NCBI GenBank assembly: GCA_035299085.1
Contig: DATGXG010000044.1
Span: forward strand, 1-45,924
Origin: Bacteroidales bacterium
GTDB lineage: Bacteria > Bacteroidota > Bacteroidia > Bacteroidales > UBA10428
DNA: 45,924 nt
Reading direction: 5' to 3'
Under the pieces are notes generated by a model that was not told the DNA's origin, did no database searches, and saw nothing but the letters and a program-made list of their open reading frames with translations. Below are positions 35,864-45,206 of this stretch, one piece after another. The position numbers and the translations under genes were made by a program. The first letter of the stretch is position 1. Each line of letters opens with the position of its first letter.

Positions 35864-36544
35864 TTAAATTATAATATTTGGCTCGGTCACTTTTAAATGA
35901 TATTCACCGATGCTTTTTTTATAAAGTCTCCCGTCTTCATATATTCGAAGATAAAGTTTTTCAAAAACGTTAAACTTGCCTCTTTTATTCTCATAATACC
36001 TGATGGGTTTATCCTGATCATACACTATTAACTCAAAATTATCCTTGTTTCTTAAATACCTGACAGGTTTATAATTGTCATAATATAGTTTAATCTTATC
36101 AAGGGAATTAAATGGCAATATCAAGTGTAATAAATCATCCTTATTCACAATAGAATCAGGTTGATTTGATTTTATTGTCACTACATAAAGTTCACCACCT
36201 GAAGGAGGAATCCACCAAAATCCTTTTTTACAATTAATCTTGCCAATCTCTATTGAATCATTAACCTGCTTATAATTGCCTTTTTCAAGAACCTCATATT
36301 TAAAGAGGACAGGTGGGACACAATCAATTGAATCCATTGGACAATCTTTAACCTGTGTTTCATATACATATCTGTATTCCCAGTAATCGAATTCCTTTTC
36401 TTTTATGATCTTAAATAATACATCATCTCGTGAAAAGGTACAGTTGGGAACTGTCTTAAAAGAACTCATTTTTATAATAGTATCCTGCGATGAAGCGATC
36501 ACATTAAATAAGATTAGCATCAATATAATAAATGGTGTTTTCAA
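35864..36544 (-). CDS. Secreted protein of unknown function
   Basis: A 226-residue product with a signal peptide (MKTPFIILMLILFNVIASSQ). A cysteine-containing segment (VKDCPMDSIDCVPP) and a beta-rich body with GFWWIPPSGGELYVVTIKSN follow. No family is recognised. The downstream gene starts 7 bp later; element B lies 19 bp upstream of its start, so transcription probably begins within or just after that element. Confidence 0.6.
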   Translation of the reverse strand: MKTPFIILMLILFNVIASSQDTIIKMSSFKTVPNCTFSRDDVLFKIIKEKEFDYWEYRYVYETQVKDCPMDSIDCVPPVLFKYEVLEKGNYKQVNDSIEIGKINCKKGFWWIPPSGGELYVVTIKSNQPDSIVNKDDLLHLILPFNSLDKIKLYYDNYKPVRYLRNKDNFELIVYDQDKPIRYYENKRGKFNVFEKLYLRIYEDGRLYKKSIGEYHLKVTEPNIII

Positions 36545-37006
36545 ATTTTACTGTTTGTGGTTTTGTTCACTTCCGGGTGCGCACAGCGACCGTCAGTCCC
36601 ATTGCTTACTTCAACCTCTTTTCCCCTATCGCCCTCACTGAATTGACTGGCAGTTTGTTATGGAGTGTTTTCCGAAAGATAGCAAAAAATCAACCACAAA
36701 GGCACCAAGGCACAAAGAATTTTTGTGATTGAACCTTATAACCAGCGAGGATACGAAAAGTGTTGTTGAATTACGCTTTAAGGCAGTAATTAAATGCCTG
36801 CGGCATTTTGGCATATTAACATGAAGCACGCGAAGCTCACAAAGCACACGAAGCACACAAAGATAAAATATAGCCACGAAGGTACGAAACACGAAAAGTT
36901 TTTTTGAGTTTGATAGACTTCAAGGCACTAAGAAATGCCTGCGGCATTCTATAGGGGATAGTGAGGCAGTCGTATAAGTCCTAGGTCCCATAGGTCTCAT
37001 AATTCC
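36545..37006. other. 462-bp intergenic region with element B, caaaggcac-type tracts and triloop hairpins
   Basis: No gene. Element B (36563-36663) is followed by a degenerate tract of caccaaggcacaaag and cacacgaagcacacaaag words (36692-36897), two AAATGCC-TGC-GGCATTT palindromes (36792-36808 and 36934-36948), and GGTCC words (36976-36998) against the 3' end of the pentapeptide gene. Confidence 0.75.
36563..36663. repeat. Intergenic element B, about 90% identical to element A
   Basis: Begins ttgttcacttccgggtgcgc and ends ggcagtttgttatgg. It differs from element A at roughly ten positions, mostly C/T and A/G changes. On the minus strand it reads TAACAAACTGCCAGTC at its start, an integron-like end. 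Confidence 0.85.
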
Positions 37007-37576
37007 TTAATCGCTGACATCAATCCCATACTCCGCCAGCAACCCCGGCAGCCCTGGTAATGAAAACCGGGCCTTTTTGATACGGTTTTGAGAAGGGTTG
37101 ATGGTATAATTATAAGCGGTACGGAAATCGACTTTTTCAAGGTTGGTGTGATCGAAGACTGCCCTGTGAAGATCGCAGTTATCAAAAATACTCTCTGACA
37201 TTTCGGCTTCTGAAAAATCGGTTTCCTTCAAATCGCAATTCTTTAAAACCGTTTTCTTCATTTTTACTTTGAAGAATGTCGAGTTCTGCAGTTTGCAGTT
37301 TTCAAACGAGACTGTAAATCCCAACAAATCACAATCTTCAAAATGCAATCCCAGCATCTTGCAGCCGACAAATTTTACATCGCGGAAGGTCGTGTTGTTT
37401 AATACAACCAGGCTCAAATTGCAATCCCTGAATTCACAATCAATAAACCGGAACTCAGCCAGCCTGGCATTTGAGAAATCACACCGGTCAAATGTGCATT
37501 CTTCATATTCACCTGGTTTCAGCGGTTTTTCGCTAAAAATGATTTTTTCGAATTTTTCGTCAACTATATAGCCCAT
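37007..37576 (-). CDS. Pentapeptide-repeat protein
   Basis: The 189-residue cytoplasmic protein shows about 20 coils of A(D/N)LxX-type pentapeptides (CTFDRCDFSNARLAEFRFIDCEF, LKETDFSEAEMSESIFDNC), predicting a right-handed quadrilateral beta-helix. Some members mimic DNA and protect gyrase, but that subset cannot be told from sequence. Divergently oriented from the acyl-CoA synthetase gene with 115 bp between. Confidence 0.9.
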   Translation of the reverse strand: MGYIVDEKFEKIIFSEKPLKPGEYEECTFDRCDFSNARLAEFRFIDCEFRDCNLSLVVLNNTTFRDVKFVGCKMLGLHFEDCDLLGFTVSFENCKLQNSTFFKVKMKKTVLKNCDLKETDFSEAEMSESIFDNCDLHRAVFDHTNLEKVDFRTAYNYTINPSQNRIKKARFSLPGLPGLLAEYGIDVSD

Positions 37577-37663
37577 AATGCAAAAATAAAATATTTCGGC
37601 AATCCTGATTTTTTACCATGTCGTTACCTGATAATTATCGTTCATGTTCACGGTTCAAATTCC

Positions 37664-37671
37664 TAAATTTG
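37664..37671 (+). promoter_or_regulatory. -7-type box upstream of the acyl-CoA synthetase gene
   Basis: TAAATTTG fits the TAnnTTTG consensus and lies 20 bp before the ATG at 37692. No good -33 TTTG is present at the expected distance, so this is a weak call. Confidence 0.35.
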
Positions 37672-37691
37672 GTTACCATGCATAAAAGCCT

Positions 37692-39749
37692 ATGATTAAC
37701 GAATCACTGTTGAACCCGTCAGGCATTGTTGTTGTCGGCGGTTCCAATAACCTCCGGAAACCGGGTGGCCGTATTGTCCAGAATATCCTTTCGGGAAATT
37801 ACAAAGGCAACCTTTATATTGTCAACCCGAAGGACGAACAAGTGCAGGGTATTAAAACCCACGCCTCCGTTTACGATCTCCCTGAAGTTGACCTGGCCAT
37901 TCTTGCCATTGCTGCACCCAACTGTCCCGAAGCTGTCAGGATTCTTGCCGGAACAAAAAAGACAAAAGCTTTTATCATCCTTTCGGCGGGCTTCAGCGAG
38001 GACAATGAAGAAGGACGACGACTGGAAATAGAAGTGGTGGATATTGTGAATGAAACCGGTGGCTGCCTTATCGGTCCCAATTGCATCGGTGTGATAACCC
38101 CCGCCTATAATGGTGTTTTTACCTCCCCTGTTCCCCGGCTTAGTGAAAGAGGTTGTGATTTTGCATCCGGATCTGGCGCTACGGCTGTGTTTATCATTGA
38201 ATCATCATTGCCTAAAGGACTGACTTTTTCGAGTGTTTTTTCAGTCGGGAACAGCGCACAGACCGGCATTGAGGACATCCTGGAGTATTGGGACAGCAGC
38301 TACAGAGAAGGAATCAGCTCGCCCATAAAACTACTTTATATTGAAAATATAAAAGACCCGGATAAACTGCTGCATCATGCTTCATCGCTAATCCGCAAGG
38401 GATGCCGAATAGCAGCCATAAAGGCCGGAACTACCGAAGCCGGCAGCCGCGCCGCCTCTTCACATACAGGCGCCTTGGCATCTGCTGATTCAGCTGTAGA
38501 AGCTCTTTTCAGGAAAGCGGGCATTGTCCGCTGTTTTGGCCGGGAAGAACTTACCACGGTGGCTTCCGTGTTTACTCATAAGCCGACTAAAGGCAAGAAT
38601 ATTGCCATCATCACCCATGCCGGCGGACCGGCTGTGATGCTTACCGATGCCCTATCGGCAGGCGGACTGAACATTCCACGCATCACAGGGAAAGACCATG
38701 ACATCATTCAATCGATGATGTACCAGGGTGCATCGGCTGATAATCCGATCGACCTTATTGCCACAGCCACTCCCGAGCAACTCAGTAACGTGATTGAATA
38801 TGCCGACAAACAGCTGCCGTTAATCGACAGCATAATCGTTATTTTTGGCAGCAACGGAATGATCGATATACGCGAGATTTACGAGCTTCTGCATAAAAAG
38901 ATCAGGGAATGCAATAAACCTGTACTGCCTATTCTTCCTTCCATTACAAGTTCACGGGATGAACTTGAATTTTTTATGAATCTCGGCAACGTGAATTTTC
39001 CCGACGAGGTTGTTCTCGGCAGGGCTCTCACCCGTATTGCCAATACGCCTTACCCGGCCGAGGAAAAGATCATGTTTGAGGATATTGACCTGAAAGCCAT
39101 CCGTAAAATCATCGATGAGGCATCCGATGGTTACCTGGAGCCACATAGTATACAGCAATTGCTTGGTGCAGCCGGCATTCCCATGGTGACCGAACAGGTG
39201 GCATCGAGGCCTGCACAATTAAAGAAAGCGGTAAAGGAAATCGGATTCCCCATGGTTCTCAAAGTGGTAGGTCCGGTGCACAAATCGGATGTGGGCGGTG
39301 TTACGCTGAACATAAAATCTGAAGCCCACCTGCAGGCGGAGTTTAAGCGCATGATGAGGATTAAGGATGTAAAAGGTGTGCTCATGCAGAGAATGCTCAC
39401 CGGCACCGAGCTTTTTATCGGCGCCAGCTATGAAAAGCGATTCGGCCACGTAATCCTGTGCGGCCTGGGTGGAATTTTTGTGGAAGTGCTGGGGGATATT
39501 TCTTCGGGACTTGCCCCGCTTACCTTTGATGAAGCCCAATCGATGATCCGGAGCCTGAGGGTTTACCGGATTATCCAGGGAACCCGGGGAAAGCCGGGAA
39601 TCAATGAAAAGAAATTCACTGAAATCATTGTAAGATTATCCACTTTACTCCGGTTTGCCACCGAAATTAAGGAAATGGACCTGAATCCCCTTATTGGTAA
39701 TCCCGAAGATATCACAGTGGTGGACTCCCGGATAAGGATCGAAAAGTGA
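37692..39749 (+). CDS. ADP-forming acetate/acyl-CoA synthetase (fused alpha-beta)
   Basis: A 685-residue single-chain NDP-forming acyl-CoA synthetase. It converts acyl-CoA + ADP + Pi to acid + CoA + ATP, the energy-conserving last step of fermentation. The N-terminal CoA-binding domain (VVVGGSNNLRKPGG) leads to the phospho-His loop SSHTGALA (His258), and the C-terminal ATP-grasp domain (about 470-685) holds FPMVLKVVGPVHKSDVGGV and LFIGASYEKRFG. It is upstream of the ACT gene by 132 bp across a repeat tract. The neighbours suggest branched-chain or aryl-acyl-CoA as substrate rather than only acetyl-CoA. Confidence 0.93.
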   Translation: MINESLLNPSGIVVVGGSNNLRKPGGRIVQNILSGNYKGNLYIVNPKDEQVQGIKTHASVYDLPEVDLAILAIAAPNCPEAVRILAGTKKTKAFIILSAGFSEDNEEGRRLEIEVVDIVNETGGCLIGPNCIGVITPAYNGVFTSPVPRLSERGCDFASGSGATAVFIIESSLPKGLTFSSVFSVGNSAQTGIEDILEYWDSSYREGISSPIKLLYIENIKDPDKLLHHASSLIRKGCRIAAIKAGTTEAGSRAASSHTGALASADSAVEALFRKAGIVRCFGREELTTVASVFTHKPTKGKNIAIITHAGGPAVMLTDALSAGGLNIPRITGKDHDIIQSMMYQGASADNPIDLIATATPEQLSNVIEYADKQLPLIDSIIVIFGSNGMIDIREIYELLHKKIRECNKPVLPILPSITSSRDELEFFMNLGNVNFPDEVVLGRALTRIANTPYPAEEKIMFEDIDLKAIRKIIDEASDGYLEPHSIQQLLGAAGIPMVTEQVASRPAQLKKAVKEIGFPMVLKVVGPVHKSDVGGVTLNIKSEAHLQAEFKRMMRIKDVKGVLMQRMLTGTELFIGASYEKRFGHVILCGLGGIFVEVLGDISSGLAPLTFDEAQSMIRSLRVYRIIQGTRGKPGINEKKFTEIIVRLSTLLRFATEIKEMDLNPLIGNPEDITVVDSRIRIEK

Positions 39750-39800
39750 TAAACTCATTTTTTTGAATCAATGCAATCCAATTTTATATATATTCGAACC

Positions 39801-39878
39801 GCTAAACCTCCAAACTTTTAAACATCTAAACATCTAAACATCTAAACATCCAAACCTCTGAACAGCTAAACAGCTAAA
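39801..39878. repeat. Degenerate tandem tract, ctaaacatc units
   Basis: Units of ctaaacctc, ctaaacatc (about four) and ctaaacag run until 3 bp before the ATG of the ACT-domain gene. The reading orientation on the plus strand matches the tracts at 4113 and 6410, although the adjacent genes here lie on the opposite strand. Confidence 0.85.
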
Positions 39879-39881
39879 ATC

Positions 39882-40307
39882 ATGATTGTACACCAGCTAT
39901 CCGTTTTCCTCGAGAACAAATCGGGACGCCTTACCGAAGTGCTTGAAGCACTGGGTGGCGAAAATATAAGGGTCACCGCCCTGAGTGTTGCCGACACAAC
40001 CGAGTTCGGCATTCTGCGCATGATCGTTTCGGATCCGGCCCGGGCCAAGGAAGTGCTTAAAAACCGACAGTTTACGGTGAATATCACGGATGTGATTTCG
40101 ATAATGGCCCCTAATGAGGCCAAGTATTATGCCATGGTTCTGAAGATTCTTTCCGACAGGGATATCAGCATTGAATATACATATGCCTTTTCAGTAGGTG
40201 AAAAATCAGTGATCATCCTGCGTTGCAGCAATACCGAAACCGCTATTCAGGCATTGAAGGATCATGAAATGGATCTCATTAAAGCCAGTGATCTTTATAA
40301 ACTATAG
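39882..40307 (+). CDS. Tandem ACT-domain protein
   Basis: A 141-residue protein of two ACT domains (residues about 1-70 and 72-141; [23 protein letters not shown] and [22 protein letters not shown]). ACT pairs bind amino acids and tune enzymes or regulators. Proteins of this kind regularly accompany phenylacetate-CoA ligase and indolepyruvate oxidoreductase genes. It is 4 bp upstream of paaK, so it likely senses an amino acid or aryl acid that this pathway uses. Confidence 0.88.
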   Translation: MIVHQLSVFLENKSGRLTEVLEALGGENIRVTALSVADTTEFGILRMIVSDPARAKEVLKNRQFTVNITDVISIMAPNEAKYYAMVLKILSDRDISIEYTYAFSVGEKSVIILRCSNTETAIQALKDHEMDLIKASDLYKL

Positions 40308-40311
40308 CAAC

Positions 40312-41613
40312 ATGGAAATCTGGAACAGGCATTTCGAATGTATGGACCGCACTGAACTCAGGAAGGTTCAGAGTGAACGGCTCAGGGAAACCGTTGAACG
40401 GGTTTATTTCAATGTTCCCTATTACAGGAATAAGATGCAGGAGGCCGGAATCGGCCCTGAAAGCATACAGACCATTGATGACCTGCATAAGCTTCCTTTT
40501 ACAACAAAACAGGACCTGCGAGACAATTATCCTTTCGGTCTTTTTGCCGTTCCCATGAGCGAGATTGTAAGGGTACATGCCTCATCAGGAACTACAGGCA
40601 AATCCACGGTTGTTGGATATACCCGCAGGGATATCGCCACCTGGTCGGAAGTGATGGCCCGCACTCTGACCTGTGCCGGAGCTGACAGAAACGACTTCAT
40701 TCATGTGGCCTATGGTTACGGATTATTTACGGGAGGACTCGGTTTGCATTATGGCGGCGAGAAAATAGGGGCTTCGGTTATCCCTGTTTCAGGCGGAAAT
40801 ACAATCAGGCAGTTACAACTGCTCGTTGACTTTGGCAGCACCGTTCTGGCTTGTACACCTTCCTACGCCTTGTTCATTGCAGAAGCCATTGAAGAAGCCC
40901 ATATTAAAAGGGAAGACCTGAAACTCAGGGTAGGGGTTTTCGGTGCGGAGCCATGGACTGAAAATATGCGCAAAGAAATTGAACAGAAACTGAATATAAA
41001 AGCTATCGATATTTATGGCCTGAGTGAAGTCATCGGTCCTGGTGTGGCAAGCGAATGCCTCATGCAGGAAGGGCTTCATATCAGCGAGGATCATTTTTTC
41101 CCTGAGATCATTGACCCGAAAACACTTGAGCCTGTGCCCGAGGGCAAAACCGGGGAGCTGGTTTTCACAACCATTACAAAGGAAGGACTTCCGCTGATCC
41201 GGTACAGGACACGCGACCTTACCCGCCTGAATTATGAACGTTGCCGTTGCGGCCGTTCCATGGTCCGCATGGAAAAATGCCTCGGCCGGAGTGATGATAT
41301 GCTGATCATCAGGGGTGTTAACCTGTTCCCGTCACAGATTGAAAGTGTGATCCTTGAAATGAGCGAGATCAAACCTCATTACCTGCTGATTGTCGATAGG
41401 GTGAACAATCTTGACACACTGGAATTGCAGGTTGAAGTGGATGAGGCGTTTTTCCAGGACAAGATCAGCCAGTTGCAGAACCTGAGGAATAAAATCCAGA
41501 CAAATCTTGAAAGCGCCCTTGGACTGGGTATAAAGGTGAACCTGGTTGAGCCCAAGACGATAGAACGAAGCGAAGGAAAATCGAAGAGGGTGATCGATAA
41601 AAGGAAATTTTAA
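40312..41613 (+). CDS. paaK: Phenylacetate-CoA ligase family enzyme
   Basis: Taken from [13 protein letters not shown] (40312), 4 bp after the ACT gene; the frame upstream overlaps it. The 433-residue adenylate-forming enzyme has [16 protein letters not shown] (P-loop), [11 protein letters not shown], the A5-like core and [12 protein letters not shown], with a C-terminal AMP-binding domain containing [13 protein letters not shown]. It activates arylacetates (phenylacetate, indoleacetate) to CoA thioesters, or runs in reverse in concert with the oxidoreductase. The neighbours (ACT, aminotransferase, 2-oxoacid:ferredoxin oxidoreductase) favour aromatic amino-acid fermentation. Confidence 0.93.
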   Translation: MEIWNRHFECMDRTELRKVQSERLRETVERVYFNVPYYRNKMQEAGIGPESIQTIDDLHKLPFTTKQDLRDNYPFGLFAVPMSEIVRVHASSGTTGKSTVVGYTRRDIATWSEVMARTLTCAGADRNDFIHVAYGYGLFTGGLGLHYGGEKIGASVIPVSGGNTIRQLQLLVDFGSTVLACTPSYALFIAEAIEEAHIKREDLKLRVGVFGAEPWTENMRKEIEQKLNIKAIDIYGLSEVIGPGVASECLMQEGLHISEDHFFPEIIDPKTLEPVPEGKTGELVFTTITKEGLPLIRYRTRDLTRLNYERCRCGRSMVRMEKCLGRSDDMLIIRGVNLFPSQIESVILEMSEIKPHYLLIVDRVNNLDTLELQVEVDEAFFQDKISQLQNLRNKIQTNLESALGLGIKVNLVEPKTIERSEGKSKRVIDKRKF

Positions 41614-41623
41614 AGCACAGAGG

Positions 41624-42940
41624 ATGATGGATAAACTTCCAATCGCCGGGGAACTGATTCAAAAAATTGCTTCCGAAGCAGGAGTTCCTCCGGCCGGCAG
41701 GGCTTCAATACGTGAAATCGTGCATCTTGTCAACCTGGTAGAAAAAGCCACGGGAATAAAATACATCCGCATGGAGTTCGGTGTGCCCGGGCTTAAAGCA
41801 CCTGAAATTGCCACACACGCTGAAATTGAAGCGCTTAAGAAAGGGGTTTCATCTATTTACCCGCCTATTGAAGGTGTGGCTGATCTTAAAAATGAAACAT
41901 CGCGTTTTATCAAGCTTTTCCTGGATGTGGATGTTAAGGCTGAGGGATGCATTCCGACCTGCGGATCCATGCAGGGTTCATGCGCGGGATTCCTGACCGT
42001 GAACCGTACGGACAGGACGAAAGAAGGAACGCTTTTCATTGATCCCGGGTTCCCGGTTCACAAACAGCAGTGTCATGTTCTCGGGCACGATTTTCAGTCG
42101 TTCGACATCTACGATTTCCGCGGCAAAAAGCTTGAAGCCAAACTTCGCAGCTATCTGGACACCGGGAAGATAAGCAGTATGCTGTATTCGAATCCCAACA
42201 ATCCGTCATGGATTTGCCTGAATGAAGAGGAGCTGGCCCTTATCGGCAAGCTTGCCGACGAATATGACGTGGTGGTTCTGGAAGATCTTGCCTATTTTGG
42301 CATGGATTTCAGGAGAGATATATCGAAACCCGGTATGGCTCCGTTTCAGCCTACTGTGGCAAAGTATACCGGGAATTATATCTTGCTCATTTCGGCATCA
42401 AAAATCTTCAGTTTTGCTGGGCAGCGACTCGCTATGATGGCTGTATCGGATAAGCTGTTCAATAAAAGGTATCCTGATTTGCTTCGGTATTTCAATTCGG
42501 ATGTCCTCGGGCATACCATTATATATGGCGCTTTATACGCACTGTCGGCCGGGGCCTCTCATTCGGCACAAATTGCCCTGGCGGCATTATTCAAAGCGGT
42601 TAATGATGGCGTACACAATCCGTTTGAGGCCATTAAGGCCTATGGTGAGAATGCACACGCTATGAAAGACCTGTTTACGAAATACGGATTCAGGATCGTG
42701 TATGATATGGACCTGAATGAGCCCATAGCGGATGGATTTTATTTCACCATTTCATATCCCGGGTTTTCAGGGCCCGCCTTACTGGATGAGCTTGTACGCT
42801 ATGGCATCAGCGCCATTACCCTGGGTATCACCGGAAGTACCCGAACCGAGGGCTTACGGGCTTGTGTTTCGCAGTTCAAAACGGCAGATATTCCGGTTCT
42901 GGAAGAAAGGTTAAAGCTATTTCACAAGGATCATTCATGA
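41624..42940 (+). CDS. PLP-dependent class I/II aminotransferase
   Basis: A 438-residue fold-type I aminotransferase. The PLP-binding Lys260 lies in ISASKIFSFAGQR, the Asn of SNPNNPSW (residue 193) and the Asp221-Leu-Ala-Tyr (EDLAYFG) contact the cofactor, and the C-terminal Arg region is near GSTRTEGLR. An N-terminal extension (about 50 residues with EIVHLVNLVEKATG) precedes IRMEFGVPG. It converts an amino acid to the 2-oxoacid for the adjacent oxidoreductase. 10 bp downstream of paaK, hence same transcript. Confidence 0.9.
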   Translation: MMDKLPIAGELIQKIASEAGVPPAGRASIREIVHLVNLVEKATGIKYIRMEFGVPGLKAPEIATHAEIEALKKGVSSIYPPIEGVADLKNETSRFIKLFLDVDVKAEGCIPTCGSMQGSCAGFLTVNRTDRTKEGTLFIDPGFPVHKQQCHVLGHDFQSFDIYDFRGKKLEAKLRSYLDTGKISSMLYSNPNNPSWICLNEEELALIGKLADEYDVVVLEDLAYFGMDFRRDISKPGMAPFQPTVAKYTGNYILLISASKIFSFAGQRLAMMAVSDKLFNKRYPDLLRYFNSDVLGHTIIYGALYALSAGASHSAQIALAALFKAVNDGVHNPFEAIKAYGENAHAMKDLFTKYGFRIVYDMDLNEPIADGFYFTISYPGFSGPALLDELVRYGISAITLGITGSTRTEGLRACVSQFKTADIPVLEERLKLFHKDHS

Positions 42941-43031
42941 ATTTTGTTATTTTTGGAATTTTTCTGACAAATACTGATTTTAAGCCTGTTTTTTTTAAGA
43001 CCGGATTCAGAAATTTGAAGAAACCAGAATT

Positions 43032-43045
43032 AAGTTCTTGAACTT
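43032..43045. promoter_or_regulatory. Palindrome AAGTTC-TT-GAACTT upstream of the ferredoxin gene
   Basis: Perfect 6-bp arms with a 2-bp centre, 25 bp before the ATG at 43071, followed by TATAATGG. A plausible operator for the oxidoreductase unit; the 130-bp gap before the ferredoxin gene indicates that a separate promoter exists here. Confidence 0.45.
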
Positions 43046-43070
43046 GTTCTTTTTATAATGGAAAAATATC

Positions 43071-43301
43071 ATGGCAAAAATAAAAGGAGCTATTGTAATT
43101 GATATTGAAAGGTGCAAAGGATGCGAGGTTTGTCTTGTTTCATGCCCCACTGATGTCATCAGGATGGAAAAGAAAGTTAACGGTAAGGGATATCATTTTG
43201 CCTATGCAGAGCATCCTGAAAATTGTACCGGCTGCGCGAATTGCGCTGTAGTATGCCCCGACGGGGTTATAACGGTTTACCGGAAGAAGTTTGACGAATA
43301 A
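43071..43301 (+). CDS. 2x[4Fe-4S] ferredoxin, delta subunit of 2-oxoacid:ferredoxin oxidoreductase
   Basis: A 76-residue dicluster ferredoxin: CKGCEVCLVSC (Cys15, 18, 21, 25) and CTGCANCAVVC (Cys52, 55, 58, 62), each followed by Pro. It passes electrons from the catalytic subunits. It begins the cluster of four VOR/KOR-type subunits (delta, alpha, beta, gamma) and lies 10 bp upstream of the alpha subunit. Confidence 0.93.
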   Translation: MAKIKGAIVIDIERCKGCEVCLVSCPTDVIRMEKKVNGKGYHFAYAEHPENCTGCANCAVVCPDGVITVYRKKFDE

Positions 43302-43311
43302 AATTTCCACT

Positions 43312-44382
43312 ATGGGTGATAAGAAATTAATGAAAGGAAATGAGGCATTTGCTGAAGCGGCCATCAGGTCGGGCTGTGATGCCTATTTTGGATACCCCAT
43401 CACTCCGCAATCAGAAGTTATGGAGTACCTGGCTGTTCAGCAGCCTGAAAAGCGCACGGGCATGGTATTGCTTCAGGCCGAAAGTGAAGTGGCCGCCATT
43501 AATATGGTTTACGGTGCAGCCGGAACGGGTAAACGGGTGATGACATCCTCTTCGAGCCCCGGCATCAGCCTGAAGCAGGAAGGTGTGTCGTATTTATGCG
43601 GAAGTCAGCTTCCATGCCTTATCCTCAATGTAATGAGGGGAGGTCCTGGTCTCGGCACCATTCAGCCTTCACAGGCCGATTACTTTCAGGCTACAAAGGG
43701 CGGAGGACACGGCGATTACAGGATGATCGTGCTTGCCCCGGCTTCGGTGCAGGAAATGGCTGATTTTGTGAAGCTCGGTTTTGAGCTGGCCTTCAAATAC
43801 CGGAATCCTGTAACCATGTTATCCGATGGGATCATCGGACAAATGATGGAAAAGGTGGAGATGTTCCCCCAACAGGCCCGGTTCACAGAATTTGATCAGT
43901 CGTGGGCAACTACAGGCAAAACAGCTGATCGTGAAAGAAATATAATTACCTCACTCGACCTTGATCCGGCCCGCCATGAGCGGCATAATATTATGCTTCA
44001 GGCAAAGTATCAGAAGATGCGTGAAAATGAGGTCCGTTATGAGGCTATTCAGTGTGATGATGCGGATTATATCATGGTGGCCTACGGATCTTGTGCCCGT
44101 ATCTGCCAGAAATCGATGAATTTGTTACGGGCGAAAGGCATAAAGGCCGGACTTATCAGGCCGATCACTCTGTTCCCGTTTCCTTCGGAAATACTGGCAG
44201 AAAAAGCGCCGAGGCTGAATGGTATTCTCACCGTTGAACTCAGCGCCGGACAAATGATCGAAGATGTCAGGCTCGCCGTTGACGGTAAGGTAAAGGTGGC
44301 GCTGCATAACAGGATGGGCGGTATGGTACCTTCCCCTGAGGACGTGGTAGACGCAATGATAAAAAGCTTTTCAATTAAGTAA
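43312..44382 (+). CDS. vorB: 2-oxoacid:ferredoxin oxidoreductase alpha subunit (VorB-like)
   Basis: Start at the ATG 43312 (MGDKKLMKGNEAFAEAA); a TTG 21 bp upstream would overlap the ferredoxin gene. The 356-residue pyrimidine-binding-type alpha subunit carries YFGYPITPQSEVMEYL, QAESEVAAINMVYGAAGTG, TSSSSPGISLKQEG and RGGPGLGTIQPSQADYF, words shared with VorB (3-methyl-2-oxobutanoate) subunits of Bacteroidales. It oxidatively decarboxylates a 2-oxoacid to acyl-CoA using TPP. KGOR specificity cannot be fully excluded. Confidence 0.9.
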   Translation: MGDKKLMKGNEAFAEAAIRSGCDAYFGYPITPQSEVMEYLAVQQPEKRTGMVLLQAESEVAAINMVYGAAGTGKRVMTSSSSPGISLKQEGVSYLCGSQLPCLILNVMRGGPGLGTIQPSQADYFQATKGGGHGDYRMIVLAPASVQEMADFVKLGFELAFKYRNPVTMLSDGIIGQMMEKVEMFPQQARFTEFDQSWATTGKTADRERNIITSLDLDPARHERHNIMLQAKYQKMRENEVRYEAIQCDDADYIMVAYGSCARICQKSMNLLRAKGIKAGLIRPITLFPFPSEILAEKAPRLNGILTVELSAGQMIEDVRLAVDGKVKVALHNRMGGMVPSPEDVVDAMIKSFSIK

Positions 44383-44384
44383 TT

Positions 44385-45194
44385 ATGGAAGATAAGAATT
44401 CATTATATGCACAGATTGTCAGCCCGGAGAACCTGGTTTACAGGAAAACCCCGCTGATGACTGAGAAACCGCTTTCATTCTGTCCGGGCTGCGGACATGG
44501 GGTGGCTCACCGGGTAATCATGGAAGTGATTGAAGAAATGGGAATCCAGGCTGAAACCATCGGTGTGGCGCCGGTTGGCTGTTCGGTACTGGCTTATGAA
44601 TTTATGAATATCGATATGCAGCAGGCATCACATGGCCGTGCTCCTGCCGTGGCTACCGGTATAAAAAGATGCTGGCCTGAAAAATTCGTTTTCACTTACC
44701 AGGGAGACGGTGATCTGGCTGCCATAGGAACGGCAGAGACTATTCACGCCTGCAACAGGGGCGAAAACATCGCCATTTTCTTTGTGAATAATGGTATTTA
44801 TGGTATGACAGGCGGACAGATGGCTCCCACAACTCTTCCGGGTATGCGGTCGTCCACAACGCCATACGGACGTGATGTGGCCTTGATGGGAAATCCGTTA
44901 AAGATAACCGAACTGGTTGCCATGCTTCCCGGTACCTATATGGTGGCAAGGCATTCAGTTCACACACCGCTGGCAGTAAGGAAATTCAAAAAAGCAGCCC
45001 GACAGGCTTTTGAAAATCAAAAGCTGAATAAAGGTGTGTCGTTTATTGAAGTGGTATCCAATTGCAATTCAGGATGGAAAATGACGCCCAATGATGCCAA
45101 TAAATGGATGGAGCAGAATATGTTTCCTTTCTTTCCACCGGGAGATATCAAGATCAACGGTGAAATGGTAACCAAAACGGCAAAAGCTGAATAA
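44385..45194 (+). CDS. 2-oxoacid:ferredoxin oxidoreductase beta subunit (TPP-binding)
   Basis: The 269-residue beta subunit holds the TPP/Mg motif YQGDGDLAAIG (residues 107-110) to NNGIYG (135-140), and the CPGCGH motif (Cys33, Cys36) seen in this family. With the alpha subunit it forms the active site. It starts 2 bp after the alpha gene, so translation is coupled. Confidence 0.93.
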   Translation: MEDKNSLYAQIVSPENLVYRKTPLMTEKPLSFCPGCGHGVAHRVIMEVIEEMGIQAETIGVAPVGCSVLAYEFMNIDMQQASHGRAPAVATGIKRCWPEKFVFTYQGDGDLAAIGTAETIHACNRGENIAIFFVNNGIYGMTGGQMAPTTLPGMRSSTTPYGRDVALMGNPLKITELVAMLPGTYMVARHSVHTPLAVRKFKKAARQAFENQKLNKGVSFIEVVSNCNSGWKMTPNDANKWMEQNMFPFFPPGDIKINGEMVTKTAKAE

Positions 45195-45206
45195 ATTTTT
45201 AATGTC

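Noticed and set aside
32122..36732. Two plus-strand ORFs sharing VHFRVRTATVS..ELTGSLL
   Set aside because: The similarity comes from the duplicated elements A and B; substitutions between copies show no codon-position bias and the ORFs start and end differently.
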